In this document: positions 10,840-22,768 of the stretch, piece by piece
Position numbering within the stretch: position 1 is the first letter of the stretch
How the letters are laid out: the number at the start of each line of letters is the position of its first letter
Assembly: GCA_035772405.1 (NCBI GenBank)
Contig: JAYKKM010000217.1
Coordinates: forward strand, 521,001 to 585,000
Source: Chrysogorgia sp. JL179-B06
Taxonomy: Eukaryota > Cnidaria > Anthozoa > Scleralcyonacea > Chrysogorgiidae
Reading direction: 5' to 3'
DNA length: 64,000 nt
Translations under genes and position numbers: made by a program
Notes under the pieces: generated by a model
The model's database searches: none
Told to the model about the DNA's origin: nothing
Seen by the model: only the letters and a program-made list of their open reading frames with translations

Positions 10840-11075
10840 GAAGATTATCAAGCAAAGAAGGTGAAATAGCTCTGGAATCTGAGTCGAAACTTGGGTTGTA
10901 TTTGGCTTCCACGTGTGATTCCTCGGCATCAAGTTCTGCGGAATCATTTTACCCATACCGGTGTGCTGTAAGTTTCATCGACAGTGTTACAATCGATTTT
11001 GTAACATTCAAATGCTCTCTCAAGAAGAAAAGAGGCAAGCAGAAAGAGATAAGCTGACCAATTCAGGTATTTATA
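10840..11075 (+). pseudogene. First recognisable exon of the CXC/FEN-like element gene
   Basis: Frames give RRLSSKEGEIALESESKLG and, in another frame from 10961, CCKFHRQCYNRFCNIQ followed by a charged helix SQEEKRQAERDKL. A Cys/His cluster followed by a basic helix is what I remember at the N-terminus of this repetitive protein family. The exon may end near CCAATTCAG at 11065, but no splice site is certain. The rest of the gene resumes after the LINE at about 15.9 kb. Confidence 0.5.
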
Positions 11076-11800
11076 AACTAGAAATTATAACATGCAGAAT
11101 TGTATCATGTAATACGAGATGTAATGTTATATTTGCGATAGTGTATGAAATGAAACTAACTATATAATTATCCCATGAAAATGTTCATACTGACATTTGT
11201 TTTTATACAGGTATTTAGCAAATATATTTGCGTCCATTGACAAATTAAGCACACGTTGAGACAAGTATTTTTATCAATTATGGGGCAAGGGAACTCTTTA
11301 GTATTTTATAAATATGGCTAATGCCACAGGATTTTATTGTAGCTGACACCTATTATTATTATTCAGTTCAAAGTAAAAGTTGGTGTACTGCTACAAAATG
11401 GAATAAACAATCGAATTCTATATTCCATCAGTACGTTTTGATTTGTATTTCTACACTGCCTACACAGCACACTATTTTTATTGATTAATTATTCAGTATA
11501 TTCATCATGGAAATATAAGAAATATAAAAATATTCATCCTCGCATTCTTCGTGTATATTGTGACTACAAGCCAGCCATTTTCGTGGCGACAGAGGGGGTT
11601 TCCAATTGTTATATACAGTACCCCTGTATAGACCGCAAGACCGAAAACACGTGCAAGGGGACCGGGGAGGGAGAGCCTGCACGAAGTCCACTGTTTTGTC
11701 GTATTTACTCGTCCTCTCAGGGGATGAGAAATGTGATTGGTTGGAAATGACAGATATCCTAATTATTCATTGCACGTCATGGCACAGAACTTGTTGAGAT
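11076..11800 (+). other. Intron-like, non-coding part of the 10.4 kb element
   Basis: AT-rich with short ORFs (11481-11750, 11606-11797 and minus 11485-11691) without recognisable motifs. It probably belongs to an intron of the element gene, up to the LINE insertion. Confidence 0.4.
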
Positions 11801-12061
11801 GTATTAAAATCGCTGTGATGCACAGGGATTTGGGAAGAGTTTGATATTTCAGTCGCTGGTATTCTTCACACTGCGTATGTTCTGGTCATAGTTATTTTAA
11901 AAAGTATCATTGCCGACAAGATATCAGAGCTCAAGTCAATGGGAATAACAGCGTGCTCTATTGGCGACTATATTGACTATTGAGTTTGGACGATATTTTC
12001 AGTGGTATATATCGTATTGTATATGGATCTGTAGAGTGTAAAAAAAAAGGACTGGGTACTA

Positions 12062-12475
12062 ATGGCGGTCGGTCATGTTCCCATTAGTGCTCTGCTTTTA
12101 CTTGTAATTTTGTTATCGGACGGACTTTCTAACATTGATAATACTACGGAGAGGCTAAATTGTGTTGATCTAAACCTACGTGTGTGCTTTCGTCGTCGAC
12201 TTTGTGCCGGTAAAGAGAAATATCCTCTTGTCAAGGTTTCAAAACATGGTGGCACCGTTTTGGTCCTTCCTGTTCGTTTCATAAACTTGGAAGTTTACAG
12301 ACATCTCGATTGCTGTGGTGATATCCACCCTCACCCAGGACCAGTAAACTCTCATGATGGTCTTTCTCGATCAAGCATTCCCGCGAGCTCGAGGATTTCT
12401 TATTCTCAGTCGCAGTTTAAAACAGATATTTCATGTGTCAAACATCTTTACTCAACAGAATTTGGCTCTGGATAA
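12062..12475 (+). CDS. LINE N-terminal segment with signal-like leader and 2A-like motif
   Basis: The 137-residue frame starts with a hydrophobic segment (about residues 8-22, ISALLLLVILLSDGLS) that resembles a signal peptide. At residues 86-94 (12317-12343) is GDIHPHPGP, close to the ribosome-skipping 2A consensus D-x-E-x-N-P-G-P, but with His for Glu and His for Asn. Related GDxxxNPGP peptides are known near the start of LINE proteins in several invertebrates. The frame overlaps the endonuclease-RT frame (from 12354) and ends at 12475, so one frameshift separates the two in this copy. Whether the altered motif still skips is unknown. Confidence 0.65.
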   Translation: MAVGHVPISALLLLVILLSDGLSNIDNTTERLNCVDLNLRVCFRRRLCAGKEKYPLVKVSKHGGTVLVLPVRFINLEVYRHLDCCGDIHPHPGPVNSHDGLSRSSIPASSRISYSQSQFKTDISCVKHLYSTEFGSG

Positions 12476-15400
12476 TATTCTACTTCGGCAAAAACTTTCT
12501 CGAAATGGATTACTACGTCCAACAGTCGTTCACCATTTGGATGCCTCAAGGAAGCCTATCCCAACGTATATTTCACCGAGAAGATGCACTGGAAAGAAAA
12601 TTAAAAAGTTTGTTTCAAGACATAACCGCGAGAACTGCATATTAATAAATCTGAACGGAACGAATTACCATCATTTTGTGCAATCAACGTCATCAAAGTG
12701 TATCGGTGCAAGGTCCTTTTGTTCTTCAAGTGTCAAGACTATTCCCACAAGGATTACTTCACGTGCCATTGACTCTTGTTCGTCGCCTCTATACGACAAG
12801 AATCGATTGCGCTCTTCACATTGTTTAAAGCGTATTGAAATACTCCATCAACCTAATATCATCAACAGTTGGAAACTACCTAGTTTTTTGAATGCCAACG
12901 TCAGATCGTTGTTTTCAAAAACTGATGAGCTGGCCTTGCAAATGAACCAACATCATATCAGCCTAACTGCTATTACCGAGTCCTGGCTTCATAACGGTAT
13001 TGACAGCAGTTTAGTTCACATCTCGGGATATACTTTGTTTCGACGTGACAGGTCACTTGGTCGTGGAGGAGGTGTTTGCGCGTATGTGTCTGACATAATT
13101 CCATGCAAGCGGCGTTTTGATTTGGAAAATCCATCCTTCGAGTGTTTATGGCTTTGGGTTAGACCCCATCGCCTCCCAAGATCTATTACAGGGATTTTTA
13201 TAGGTGTTGTATACAGTCCTCCCGATACATCTGCTCAAGATCAGCTCAATTTGATCTGTTATCTCACTGAGAATCTGGATATTATTCGCAATGAGTCTCC
13301 CGATTGCGGTTTAGCACTTCTTGGAGATTTTAATCACTTGGATATATCGGATATTCTGAACAGCCATAACTTAGTTCAAGCAGTTAACGAACCAACTAGA
13401 AACTCTGCCATTTTAGACCTAATTATTACTAACATGCAAACTTATTATAATAAACCAACCATCCTCGCCCCAATTGGAACTTCGGATCACAACGTGGTAG
13501 AATGGTTACCTTGCTGTAATAATATTTGTACTACGCGCCCTAACAATAAGTGCCAATTGCGCCGCTTTCCTCGATCTGAACGTGACGCTTTTGGCCGCTG
13601 GCTGACGTCACAAGATTGGTCTTTCAATGACTCAAATTTGGTTTCGGTTGAAGAATTATCGATGTCCTTCACTTTAAAGATCTCCCAAGCTATTGATAAC
13701 TTCTTCCCTCTACGATCGATCAAATTACATCATTCAGATAAACAGTGGATGACGGCATCTATTAAAAAGCTAATATCAGAGCGCCAACAGGCATACCATA
13801 GTGGCAACAGTCATCTTTGGCGACATTATAGGAACAAAGTGAAATCAGAAATAATTTTGAGGAAGAAGAAATTTTATTCTGAGAAAGTTCAACATCTTAA
13901 GAAAACGGATTCCAGAAAGTGGTGGAAATATGTAAACCAGATTTCTGGCAGATCAAGTGTATCTTGTTCCTCACCTATTGTTCTTGAAAAGAATGGTATT
14001 GTTATGACACCTGATGAACTTGTTAATACGTTGAATAATTTCTTCGTTTCCGTCAATGCTGATATTCCGGCTTTTGATCTATCAAAATTACCAACTTTCT
14101 TACCATCTTCTGATCAAATACCAGTAATTTATCCTTACCAAGTCTGTGAGAAATTACTTAAGCTTAATCCGCATAAAGCGATTGGTCCGGATAAATTGCC
14201 CCCGCGCATTTTTAAGGATTTTGCTTATGAGTTGGCTGAGCCTATTACTGATATTTTCAACATTTCTTTGAATACTGGCGTCGTTCCAACGATTTGGAAA
14301 GCTGCTGATGTAATACCAATTCCAAAAGAGTCACCACCAAAAATTGAAAACGATCTCCGCCCGATATCGTTGACGCCCTGTCTATCGAAAGTGCTTGAAG
14401 AATTTGTTGCTACCTGGATGTTGGAGGATATTCAAAGTAAAATAGATCCCCGCCAATTTGGCTGTTTAAAGGGTACTTCAACCTCAATGTGTCTATTGGA
14501 TATCTTCCATAGATGTTTGTCTAGTTTAGACAAGTCTGGAAACACCTTACGAATATGTCTTTTGGACTTCAGCAAAGCTTTCGATAGGATAAATTTAAAC
14601 ATTCTCGTCGTGAAGCTAATTGATTTGGGGGTTCGTAGATCTATATTGCCGTGGATTTGCAGCTTCCTTTCAAATAGAAAACAACGAGTGAAGTTGGGGG
14701 AGTCTATATCTGAATGGGCTGACGTCAATGCTGGGGCTGACGTCAATGCTGGGGTACCCCAAGGTACAAAGTTAGGCCCAATTTTGTTCTTGGTCATGGT
14801 TAATGACCTTGTACCTCCAAATTGCCAACATTGGAAGTATGTGGACGATGTATCAATTTTGGAAGTGATACCCAGACATGGCCAGTCTACCATACAATCA
14901 GACTTGGATCACATCGCTGCGTGGTCTACCTCCAACTATATGAAGCTCAATCCCAAGAAATGCAAGGAGCTGAGAGTATGTTTTTTACGTAATCCACCTT
15001 CTTTGTCACAATTAGCAATTGACAGCACCCCTGTGGAAGTCGTGGAATGCCATAAAGTTCTCGGGGTGCAAATTCAGAATAATCTGAAATGGTGCAGCCA
15101 CGTCGATGTCACCACCAAAAAAGCTGCTAAAACGCCTTTATATCCTTCGCATTTTGCGACACAGTGCAGGTGTACCACCAAGTGATTTGTTAACCATCTA
15201 TATTGCCTTGATACAATCGATTTTGGAATATGCATGCGTGGTATGGCATAGCAGTTTACCATCATTTTTGGCTGATAAAATTGAACAGATTCAAAGGAGA
15301 GCTCTGCGTATAATATATCCATATATGTCCTATAGAGAAGCTCTTGTTGCGTCTGGTTGCCCACGACTAACAGATAACAGACAACGTCTATGTTTAAACC

Positions 15401-15591
15401 TCTTCAATAAAATAAGAAAGAATAGCTCTTCACAACTAGCCAGTTTTATCCCCCAGATGAGGTCAAGTGCGCATGGTCGACATTTGCGCAGTAACAACAA
15501 CCTTTCTCTTTATCGGTGTAATACGGAACGATTTAAGCGCAGTTTCTTCCCTTCGATGACAAGTTATTTCAATCAAATATATAATGCATAA
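12354..15591 (+). pseudogene. LINE endonuclease-reverse transcriptase (CR1/L2-like), one late frameshift
   Basis: The enzyme would nick target DNA and copy its own RNA there. The AP endonuclease spans about 12880-13510: LNANVRSL, ITESWL, GYTLFRRDR, GGGVCAYV, LLGDFNH and the GTSDHN catalytic motif. The RT follows: HKAIGPDKLPPRIFK, LRPISLTPCLSKVLEE, motif A LLDFSKAFDRI, motif B GVPQGTKLGPILF and motif C YVDD (about 14838). An 18-bp in-frame tandem duplication (ADVNAG twice, 14719-14755) sits just before motif B. The 943-residue frame ends at 15185; the C-terminal part continues in another frame 15106-15591 (SILEYACVVWHSSLPSFL), a frameshift at an A-run near 15115-15140. Otherwise open, so relatively young. 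Confidence 0.92.
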
Positions 15592-15849
15592 TATAATCAT
15601 ATAATACATGTATGTCCTTTTTAGCTCTGCTAGTATATGTGTTTTACAAACTGTTTCTTATAAAACTGGATTTTGTAACCGGAACCAGTCCTCCGGATTT
15701 CACAAATGTAATTTGCATGCTTGTATATACATTTGTATATACAACATTTTAGTTAGTTATTTCACTAATACCAATGTAAATATAAAGTAATTCACCAAAA
15801 TGGTGCGATTTTATATCTTATTAAACCAACATTATTATTATTATTATGT

Positions 15850-18800
15850 TACAGACGCGAGGTTTATCGAGAAGTTGAAAAAACCTTTTCAGCGAAAACT
15901 TGGCAGCGTGTGCAGACTACCCGTCAATTTTTAAACGTTTGTTTACATAATAAAAAGCTGCATCTTTGACACTAGTATGTTCATCAGCAAATAGAGCTTT
16001 CTTCCTTGATGTTTTTTTGCGGCAGGAGAGCATTGCCGTGGAAATTTCCGAATACCAAAATAAAATACCAAACAAGAGAAGGACCTCTCAGAAGAGATAT
16101 TCTTCACTGTGGCAAGGCACACAAAACGTTCTGTGAAACGGTGATAGAGCCAAAGCTTCTCGAAGACAAGCAAATCATGCTGTTAACATCACTAAGGCAG
16201 ACATTTGTTAAGATTGTTAAATAAATTGAAGATGAGACCATCATATCGCTCTGGAAACCTGAAGCAAAGGTTAAAAAAGTTTTCCCCAACTGCAATTTAC
16301 TGGTGCTCCTCCAGTGGGAGATATTGTGTATTCTGGAGCCATTGAAGCATCACAGCGGGTCAAAAGTGCTTCAAGACAGATCTCTACAGATCAAGATACT
16401 GCTAATGATAGCAGTTAAGCAGAATAAATCAATTTTCCTCCTTGCACATCACCAGGGCCCACTGATCAAGACAACATGCGAACAAATTACTTTTCCTGCC
16501 AAATAGTGAGAAACGCAATTCAAGAGTCAACATCATACCTGCAATCACCATGGCCACCCACCGCTGCACAACCTCAATGTAAATTATGCCAAGCAACTTG
16601 TACCATACCAATTATGCAATTGGATCGCATGGACGACAGGAGTCAGTGAAGATCCAGATGCAAATGGCTATGTTAAAGTAGAAGAGAAGAAGATATTGTC
16701 TATTGCACAAGATATAATGTATTTTAAGGCAAAAGGATGGATAACTCCAAAACATCATGCACTTTCAATGACAGTCCGTCATATGACAGCTCATCCCGAT
16801 TCTGAATGGTCTTGGACACAGTACTTCCCACAGTGCCACATGGCACTGCCTTAGCCCAATACCAACTATCCCTTGGAGATCTTCCTGTTTCTGAAGGAAT
16901 TAAAGATAGCCTATTCTCAACAATTGTTTGGGATAACATTGACTTCGGTGAAGAAACACTGTTTGGGAAAGGCACCACCCACAGTACTAATGGCATAATC
17001 ATCCAGAGAGTAGAAGATTCAGAGAGTCGAGTTACAGAACCAACAATATCGATCACCAAAACGCAAAGATCAGTCAAAGTACCATCAGTACGATTGGAGC
17101 CATACTTTGGTACTTCGCGAGACAAAGATGGGCCTGCATGCATTGGTCAAGATCTCAACATCAAGAAGATACCCATCACGCTGCCAGCCTAAAACCCATA
17201 TCTCTGGACCAAGCTTTCTTTATGACAAGGATACCATCACCGGATAACACCAATACAGCAATTCCTAGTTGGAATGGTTTCAACACATTGCTTGTCACCA
17301 AGATTCCCCAGAAGTCCACCATTGGTTACCTTCCAGTGATTGATGCAAGTCCAACTGAGATGGAAACTAAAAACAATCCTAACTCGTAGTATACAATATG
17401 CAGATCTCCTTCATTTGGCTACTGTTGTACTTGTCTTCGACCAAGCAATTTATGCCAAAGCACAGAAGATACGATGGGAGGATGATAACGATGATTGGAA
17501 GAAGCGACTTATGGTAAGACTGTTTTCATGCAAAGATGTCTTACTTAGCATGCATCGGGGTACGCTACAAAGATTCTGGCTTGGCTGACATAATTGTTGA
17601 ATCTGGCTTGGTGGCAAGTGGCTCTGTAAATGGTGTGATGAATGGACATCATTATAATCGAAGTGTCGAGCACATAAGATAACAAGTGAAGCTCTACAGC
17701 GGCTAAGGTTTCAACAATTTCTTGACACTCTTTCAGAAGAGCAGGCTCAAGGCATTTCCAAACTCATTGCAAGATTACAAGCAGCCTACCCAACACCAGA
17801 ATACCAGAAAATGTTGAAGGGGAAGAGTTTGTTGAAATTCATCCACACTGAAAGTCTAGCAAATTGCAATTTTGAATTTTGGTCGTTGTACATTGAGATG
17901 GTAGAATAACTTCTGTTCACAAGAGCTACACGAGAGGGAAATTGGCCTTTACACTTGTCTACATTACGAAACATGCTTCCTTGGTATTTTGCATACAACA
18001 GGACAAATTATTGCAGATATCTCTCCCAATACTCATCCTGGTGTCCATGAGAAGTTCATGGCAGGGGAATTATGTGTGCAAAGACAGAAGAACCATTGCT
18101 TCTCACAAGTTGAATGTGACATTACCATCGAGCAGACCTGTAACCGCGACTCTAAAACAAAGGGAGGTTTAACTGGCTTTTCCCAAAACAAAGCAGCCGT
18201 ACATAGATGGGTCCTTTCTCAACCAGAAAGAGCAGCAATAACAAAGGAATGTAAGGAGATGGCAGGCCAAAACCAAGAAGCTAGAGTAAGACGAGAATTT
18301 GATAAGTCAAGGATAGCCCGTGATGAAGACAATATCCAGAAGGTGCTGTCCACCATCAACAGCATGGTGAATCCATTTTGTGAAGAAGAATCATCACTAT
18401 TGCAGCTTTCATCTGGTGTGGTAACTGAACCTGCTCTTGCTACAGACATTTTAACAGGAAAGAAAGAAGGAGAAAAGCTTTTCCAAGAATTTGGCACAAA
18501 AAGATTACAGAGCAAGTCTGTTAAATTTTCTGAAACATTGAAGCGAAAAGTTTAATTTTTGCATAATGTTCAAGAAGGTAACCAAAGCTGCAGGACGAGA
18601 AATCACTTTCAAGGCAGACAAGAAGCTTTTTGCCTGACTAATCTTGGTGAGAAACGCACGAAAAATCCAACTGGATGAGATGCTGAAGTACAACTTGGGA
18701 CCATTACCTCTTACAATATCTTCTCTTCAAGGAACACTTGTGAAGACAAACAAGGCAACCCTACTCCATCACGTTGAATGAGCAGCAGGAAAACCATTAG

Positions 18801-19995
18801 TTTATGTCATCCCTCATGGCAGTGTCTGGGTGCTTGATGGAATGGTAATGTTTCCAGCAGCTCAAGAATCGTGAAATTCCAGAAAAATTTTGCGACTTAG
18901 CAACGTTTATTCTGGCCCGGATAATTCGGCTTGCCATGCAACATCAAAGTATTGAAGTACATTTTGTCACTAATTGTTACCCTGTGATAAGCATCAAGAA
19001 TGCCGAACGAAGTAGAAGAGCAGCTACCGGAAGTGAGAGAATCCGCATCTACTCCAGAGCCCACCAGCCTGTTCCAAGGCAGTGGAACAAATTTATGGCA
19101 AATGGTGAGAACATGCCTTGTTGCCTTTTTGTTTGAAGAGTGGAAAAAGAGTCCTGTAGTGTTATATGAAGGTGTTACAGTATTCCTCGCTCATGGCAAA
19201 CATGTCATGCTTTACGTGCTTCAGATAATGATGTGGTTCCAATACCAAGTCTCCGGTGTAATCATGAGGAAGCAGATGACCATGCTGAAACTGTTGTAGT
19301 TAAAAGCCTGGACACAGATGTCTTCATCATTGGTCTTGGAATGTGCAAACAGATTTCTTCTGAACTGCTGCTCCACACAGGCAAAGCAATGAATGTACGG
19401 ACTATTGACTTGCAAGTGGTTCGCCAGCAGATTGGTGATTACACCACCCATGCATTAATTGGTTTGCATACAGTCACTGGATGTGATTCGGTCAGTGGCT
19501 TTTATTCTCTGACAACGCAGTTGTGTGCAAATTACCATGCTGCTATATGGAGCAAGTTCAAGATTTGCCAGGACCTGTTAGAAATGGTTGGAAGCTAGCA
19601 GACGATGGGACTTTGGAAGTTCATTGGCGTGATTTACCCCCAGCCCCAGAAAGTATCCTGAAGACTGTCCAGTGTGCATGCAAAACCAGTGGCTGTGGAT
19701 CAGCAAAATGTACAATACACTTATTTAATGTTTATACTACAGAGTATATCAAACAAAATATTATTTTTTATTTAAAATAAAAAACTCAACAGGTTTTTAA
19801 CGAATGGTCTTAATTTATATCTTATTTATATTATGATACAGGTAGAAGAAGTTCAGTTGCATGTGGATGTACATGTATAAGGGACAAATGTCAAGGCTGT
19901 ACAAACAAAAAGGAAGCAGATAGCATTGGTGACGATTAAGTGGATGGTGGAGACATTGAAGAAACAGACGAAAATTTAGACGAATACTAATATTT
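15850..19995 (+). pseudogene. Broken gene of the 10.4 kb element: FEN1/PIN-like region plus CXC-like tail
   Basis: Frames are broken by many stops and shifts, but ordered blocks are recognisable from a repetitive cnidarian protein family I remember as unnamed: LGDLPVSEGIKDSLFS (16.9 kb), IGYLPVIDASPTE and VVLVFDQAIYAKAQKIRW (17.3-17.5 kb), MNGHHYNRSV (17.6 kb), GNWPLHLSTLRNMLPWYF (17.95 kb), VECDITIEQTCNRDSKTKGG and AAVHRWVLSQPERAAI (18.1-18.25 kb), VSIKNAER-like (19.0 kb), then NHEEADDHAE ... KSLDTDVFIIGL ... GLHTVTGCDSVSGFY (19.26-19.5 kb). The last block has the EEAD / SxDTDV / TGCD spacing of FEN1/XPG-type PIN-like nucleases. The tail CACKTSGCGSAKCT and, after an apparent intron, CGCTCIRDKCQGCTN (19.85-19.9 kb) resembles a tesmin/TSO1 CXC region. 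Function is not established. Confidence 0.6.
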
Positions 19996-20088
19996 ATCAT
20001 TAAGATGCTGTATACTGTTTTGTAGCTATCATCATCTTTATTTTATCAGAGTTCATGAAACGTTATTCATGAAACAATAATGGAGCTA

Positions 20089-20232
20089 CAGTACAACCTC
20101 TCATAAGCGACCATTGGTACAAATTACCAATGTTTTCTCAATCTAATCAACAGTTAAACCTACATGAGGATGAGTATGCTACCAAGTACCTATGTGTGAT
20201 ATTTTGGATGGCCGCTTATGAGAGGTTTGACT
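20089..20232. mobile_element. MITE with about 24-bp TIRs (mariner-like ends)
   Basis: Left end CAGTACAACCTCTCATAAGC and right end GCTTATGAGAGGTTTGACT are inverted copies; TA lies near both sides. Non-coding interior of about 95 bp. The short size, CAGT-type start and nearby TA fit a Tc1/mariner-derived MITE, not proven. Confidence 0.75.
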
Positions 20233-20826
20233 TATTTTGTAAAATATGCCTGTACATATCAGCACATATTGATATTATTAGAGTTATTTCCTTTTAATCT
20301 TTAATTTATAAATTACCAAAAGTGAATAATTATCTTACTACACAACAGTTTAATAACGTCTAATTTATTGCCGTTTTAATATCGTTTATTCCCGAAATTG
20401 TCCTTCCAGGAAAACTGCTAGTCTTTACTTAAAGTGTACAAGTTGAATATGTATTTTTAAGTAGTATTTGAGGGAGAAAATTACATTACAATTGCTTGTG
20501 AATAGCAGCCATCTTTTGTAGAAAATACTTCCTGTCAAACAACAGTGACAACAGTCCGAATTTTTCTACTGTTTATCTGAAGATAGGCCACTTGATTTGT
20601 AGGCTTTGAAATAATAGCTATGAACTTGATTATGATGTAGGTGACAAAAATATCAGTGGCAAACTATAAAAAATCAGCAATTTTTTACCTTACTTTTACT
20701 TCCGGTCAGTGAACATCACTTCGATCTCACTGCAATACCCGAATACGTTGAATCGATTTGACTTAATGTGGAAGTTTCTGATTTGACATCAGAAATATGA
20801 TCAGCAAGACATCAGCTAGTTATGGT
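20233..20826. other. Non-coding right subterminal part of the 10.4 kb element
   Basis: No coding signal. AT-rich sequence between the last exon and the right terminal repeat. Confidence 0.4.
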
Positions 20827-20905
20827 AAAAAAATTATTTGGTTCCCCAATATGCGTCGACACAGAGTATTTCTAAGCTTATTTTGCATGATTGGCCCATG
20901 GTCTA
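20827..20905 (-). repeat. Right terminal inverted repeat of the 10.4 kb element
   Basis: Read on the minus strand it gives TAGACCATGGGCC and, further in, CGACGCATATTGGGGAACCA plus AATAATTTTTTT, matching the left end. Confidence 0.75.
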
Positions 20906-21249
20906 CAAGCAGTAATTCATAGTTCTTAGATATATTTTTACCTGTATGTTTACCGAATTTTATGAATATTTTTATGCAAATTTATCTGCATTTATATATA
21001 CTGAACAATAACAGCCTCTCTTTGTTGCCTGACGATCGTACATTTTGTACGTAAAACTCCGAGTAGCAATCATTAAATTTTTATTATGATTTTGTTCTGC
21101 CTGATTTTTCTTTATACATCGCCAGACTATTGACTCTACACTGTGTAGCTTTGTAGCATGGTTGTCATTTTAATACACGTATTTTCTAATTATTGACTAG
21201 GGCTGAGTTTCCAGCCAAAATATTTGAAAGGCTGTGCATTGGACCTGCA

Positions 21250-21513
21250 ATCTGAATCAGAGCTTTGTTAGGGAAAGACGACAGATGTCATCGTTTCTTG
21301 TTTGAATCTATACGAGGATGGCATGGACGAACTGATTGCAAATGCCGAAGATTGCGATATCAGCGCGTGCCCCTGGAAATCACCTTCACTGGAGAACATG
21401 CTAAAGATTATGGTGGTCTGCAGAGAGAGAGTTCTATAGGCGCGATGCTAAGAGAAATTTGGGACCAACTCTTCACAAACTCATTACTTTGTCACTGGGC
21501 TTATATTTGGTAA
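21250..21513 (+). pseudogene. HECT-domain-like fragment
   Basis: The frame contains VPLEITFTGEHAKDYGGLQRE followed by GAMLREIWDQLF. This fits the start of a HECT ubiquitin-ligase fold, where a strand, an acidic loop and a GGxxRE motif precede a helix. Only about 80 residues are present, with no catalytic Cys region and no neighbouring exons, so this is a captured gene fragment or lone exon. The residue after RE that is normally Phe-Phe is here Ser-Ser. Function is not expected. Confidence 0.5.
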
Positions 21514-22150
21514 AAATGACAGCATTGTATGTTTGTAATATCCACGATATCTTCTAAAGCTTTAATACTCCGTCAGATACTTTCCACTGTGTAATCTCTA
21601 CAAACGTAATAGGGCATTTTATATTGCCAGCAGCCAAAAATGTTGTGCCTGCAGCGTCTCCAGTCTACATTAAAACTTAATTCCAATTTATAATGCAAGC
21701 GATAATAACATCGTCTTGAGGTATCTTCCCATGCAAAATTTCAACACTTCAGAATGTGCTCATTTTCTGGGCATGTGTACACACAATGGACACGTCAGAC
21801 ATATCAAGTTTTTTTCTCAAGATTGAGAATCTTTACAAGAACAAAAAACCCTGTCCTAACCCTGAAATAAAGGAATACTAACCCTACTTTTAAACTAAAT
21901 ATTTCAATGATGTAATATTCTGTGTTCGGTGCACAAAGTACGTGCCATTTTCTGTCCTGTTATAGTTTATTGCAGGTAAAAACGTAAACGTTCGGAAACG
22001 CTTACAAGTTCCATAATTTCACTGAGGTTGGTCGTTCATTCTGAAACAGTTATGGTGGATGAATGAGCCTGCATAATTCTTATCAGCGGATATGTTTTCG
22101 CGCGCGATTTATGGAAATATATTAAAATGGTGGCTACTACTAGTAATGCT
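21514..22150. other. Spacer, nothing recognised
   Basis: No ORF or repeat that I can support. Confidence 0.4.
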
Positions 22151-22510
22151 ACACAGCAAAATTGTGAATTCTTATCTAAATAAAATTCTTGTTAAATTCT
22201 TATTTTAGACAATATTTTACTTAAAATGAGAAAAATCAAAATTATTCTTACCAAGAATCGATTTTACTTAAAACAAGAAAAAATATTCTTACCAAGAATA
22301 TATTTTACTTAAAACAAGAAAAATATTCTTACCAAGATTAATAAGAACCTGATTTTTCATAAAATAAGAAAAATATTCTTGCCAAGAATAAACAAGAACT
22401 TGATCTTTCTTAAAATAAGAAAAATATTCGATCGAAATATTCTGTCCAAGAATAAACAAGATTTTTCTTAAAATATGGAAAATATTCTTACTGAGATTAA
22501 ACAAGACAAT
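22150..22510. repeat. Degenerate tandem repeat, unit about 55-60 bp
   Basis: About six diverged units of the type AAAATATTCTTACCAAGAAT followed by TTTACTTAAAACAAGAA. AAATATTCTT and CTTAAAA(C/T)AAGAA recur throughout. The ORF at 22289-22504 (-) is a by-product of the repeat. Confidence 0.8.
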
Positions 22511-22617
22511 AAGTATATATGCTTATGAAGAATGTTTACTGAAAACAAGCAAAAAGGATAGTGATATATTATTTTTATAAGAAATGGAAATGCATGTATG
22601 AAGGAATACAGGTATAT

Positions 22618-22768
22618 ACTTCATGGTAGTCCACATATAGTACCCGTGATAACTTCGTCTATCCCTCCCCCGTTCAGTGGAGCTCGTGATGATTGCGGAG
22701 GAGGCTAAACCCTAACTAAAACGACTATTAAAAGTTACCAGGAACTATATGTGGGACTATCATGAAGT
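22618..22768. mobile_element. MITE or foldback with 37-bp TIRs
   Basis: ACTTCATGGTAGTCCACATA ... on the left and ... TATGTGGGACTATCATGAAGT on the right are inverted copies, with TAACTT/AAGTTA at the inner ends. The interior is about 75 bp, non-coding. Confidence 0.75.

Larger units (their letters stand above)
11800..15847 (+). mobile_element. Near full-length LINE of the CR1/L2 type
   Basis: A non-LTR retrotransposon with a non-coding leader, an N-terminal segment carrying a 2A-like peptide, an AP-type endonuclease, a reverse transcriptase and a 3' end in (ATT)n at 15830-15847, which is typical for CR1/L2-like elements. The 5' boundary is not determined; 11800 is an estimate. It lies inside the 10.4 kb TIR element, in the same orientation as that element's gene. 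Confidence 0.8.
10505..20905 (+). mobile_element. Large TIR-bounded DNA element (10.4 kb) with nested LINE
   Basis: The two ends are inverted copies: TAGACCATGGGCC on the outside and, after a diverged stretch, CGACGCACATTGGGGAACCA + AATAATTTTTT on the inside (left 10505-10571; right 20827-20905 reading inverted). If the element proper starts at GACC, both sides have TA next to it, a possible TA target duplication. Between the ends lies one broken multi-exon plus-strand gene whose first recognisable exon is near the left end and last near the right end, as expected for an autonomous transposon. A 4 kb LINE and a small MITE are nested inside; without them the element would be about 6.3 kb. I cannot name the superfamily. 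Confidence 0.65.

Noticed and set aside
13487..14893. Minus-strand ORFs inside the LINE
   Set aside because: They are shadows of the endonuclease-RT frame.
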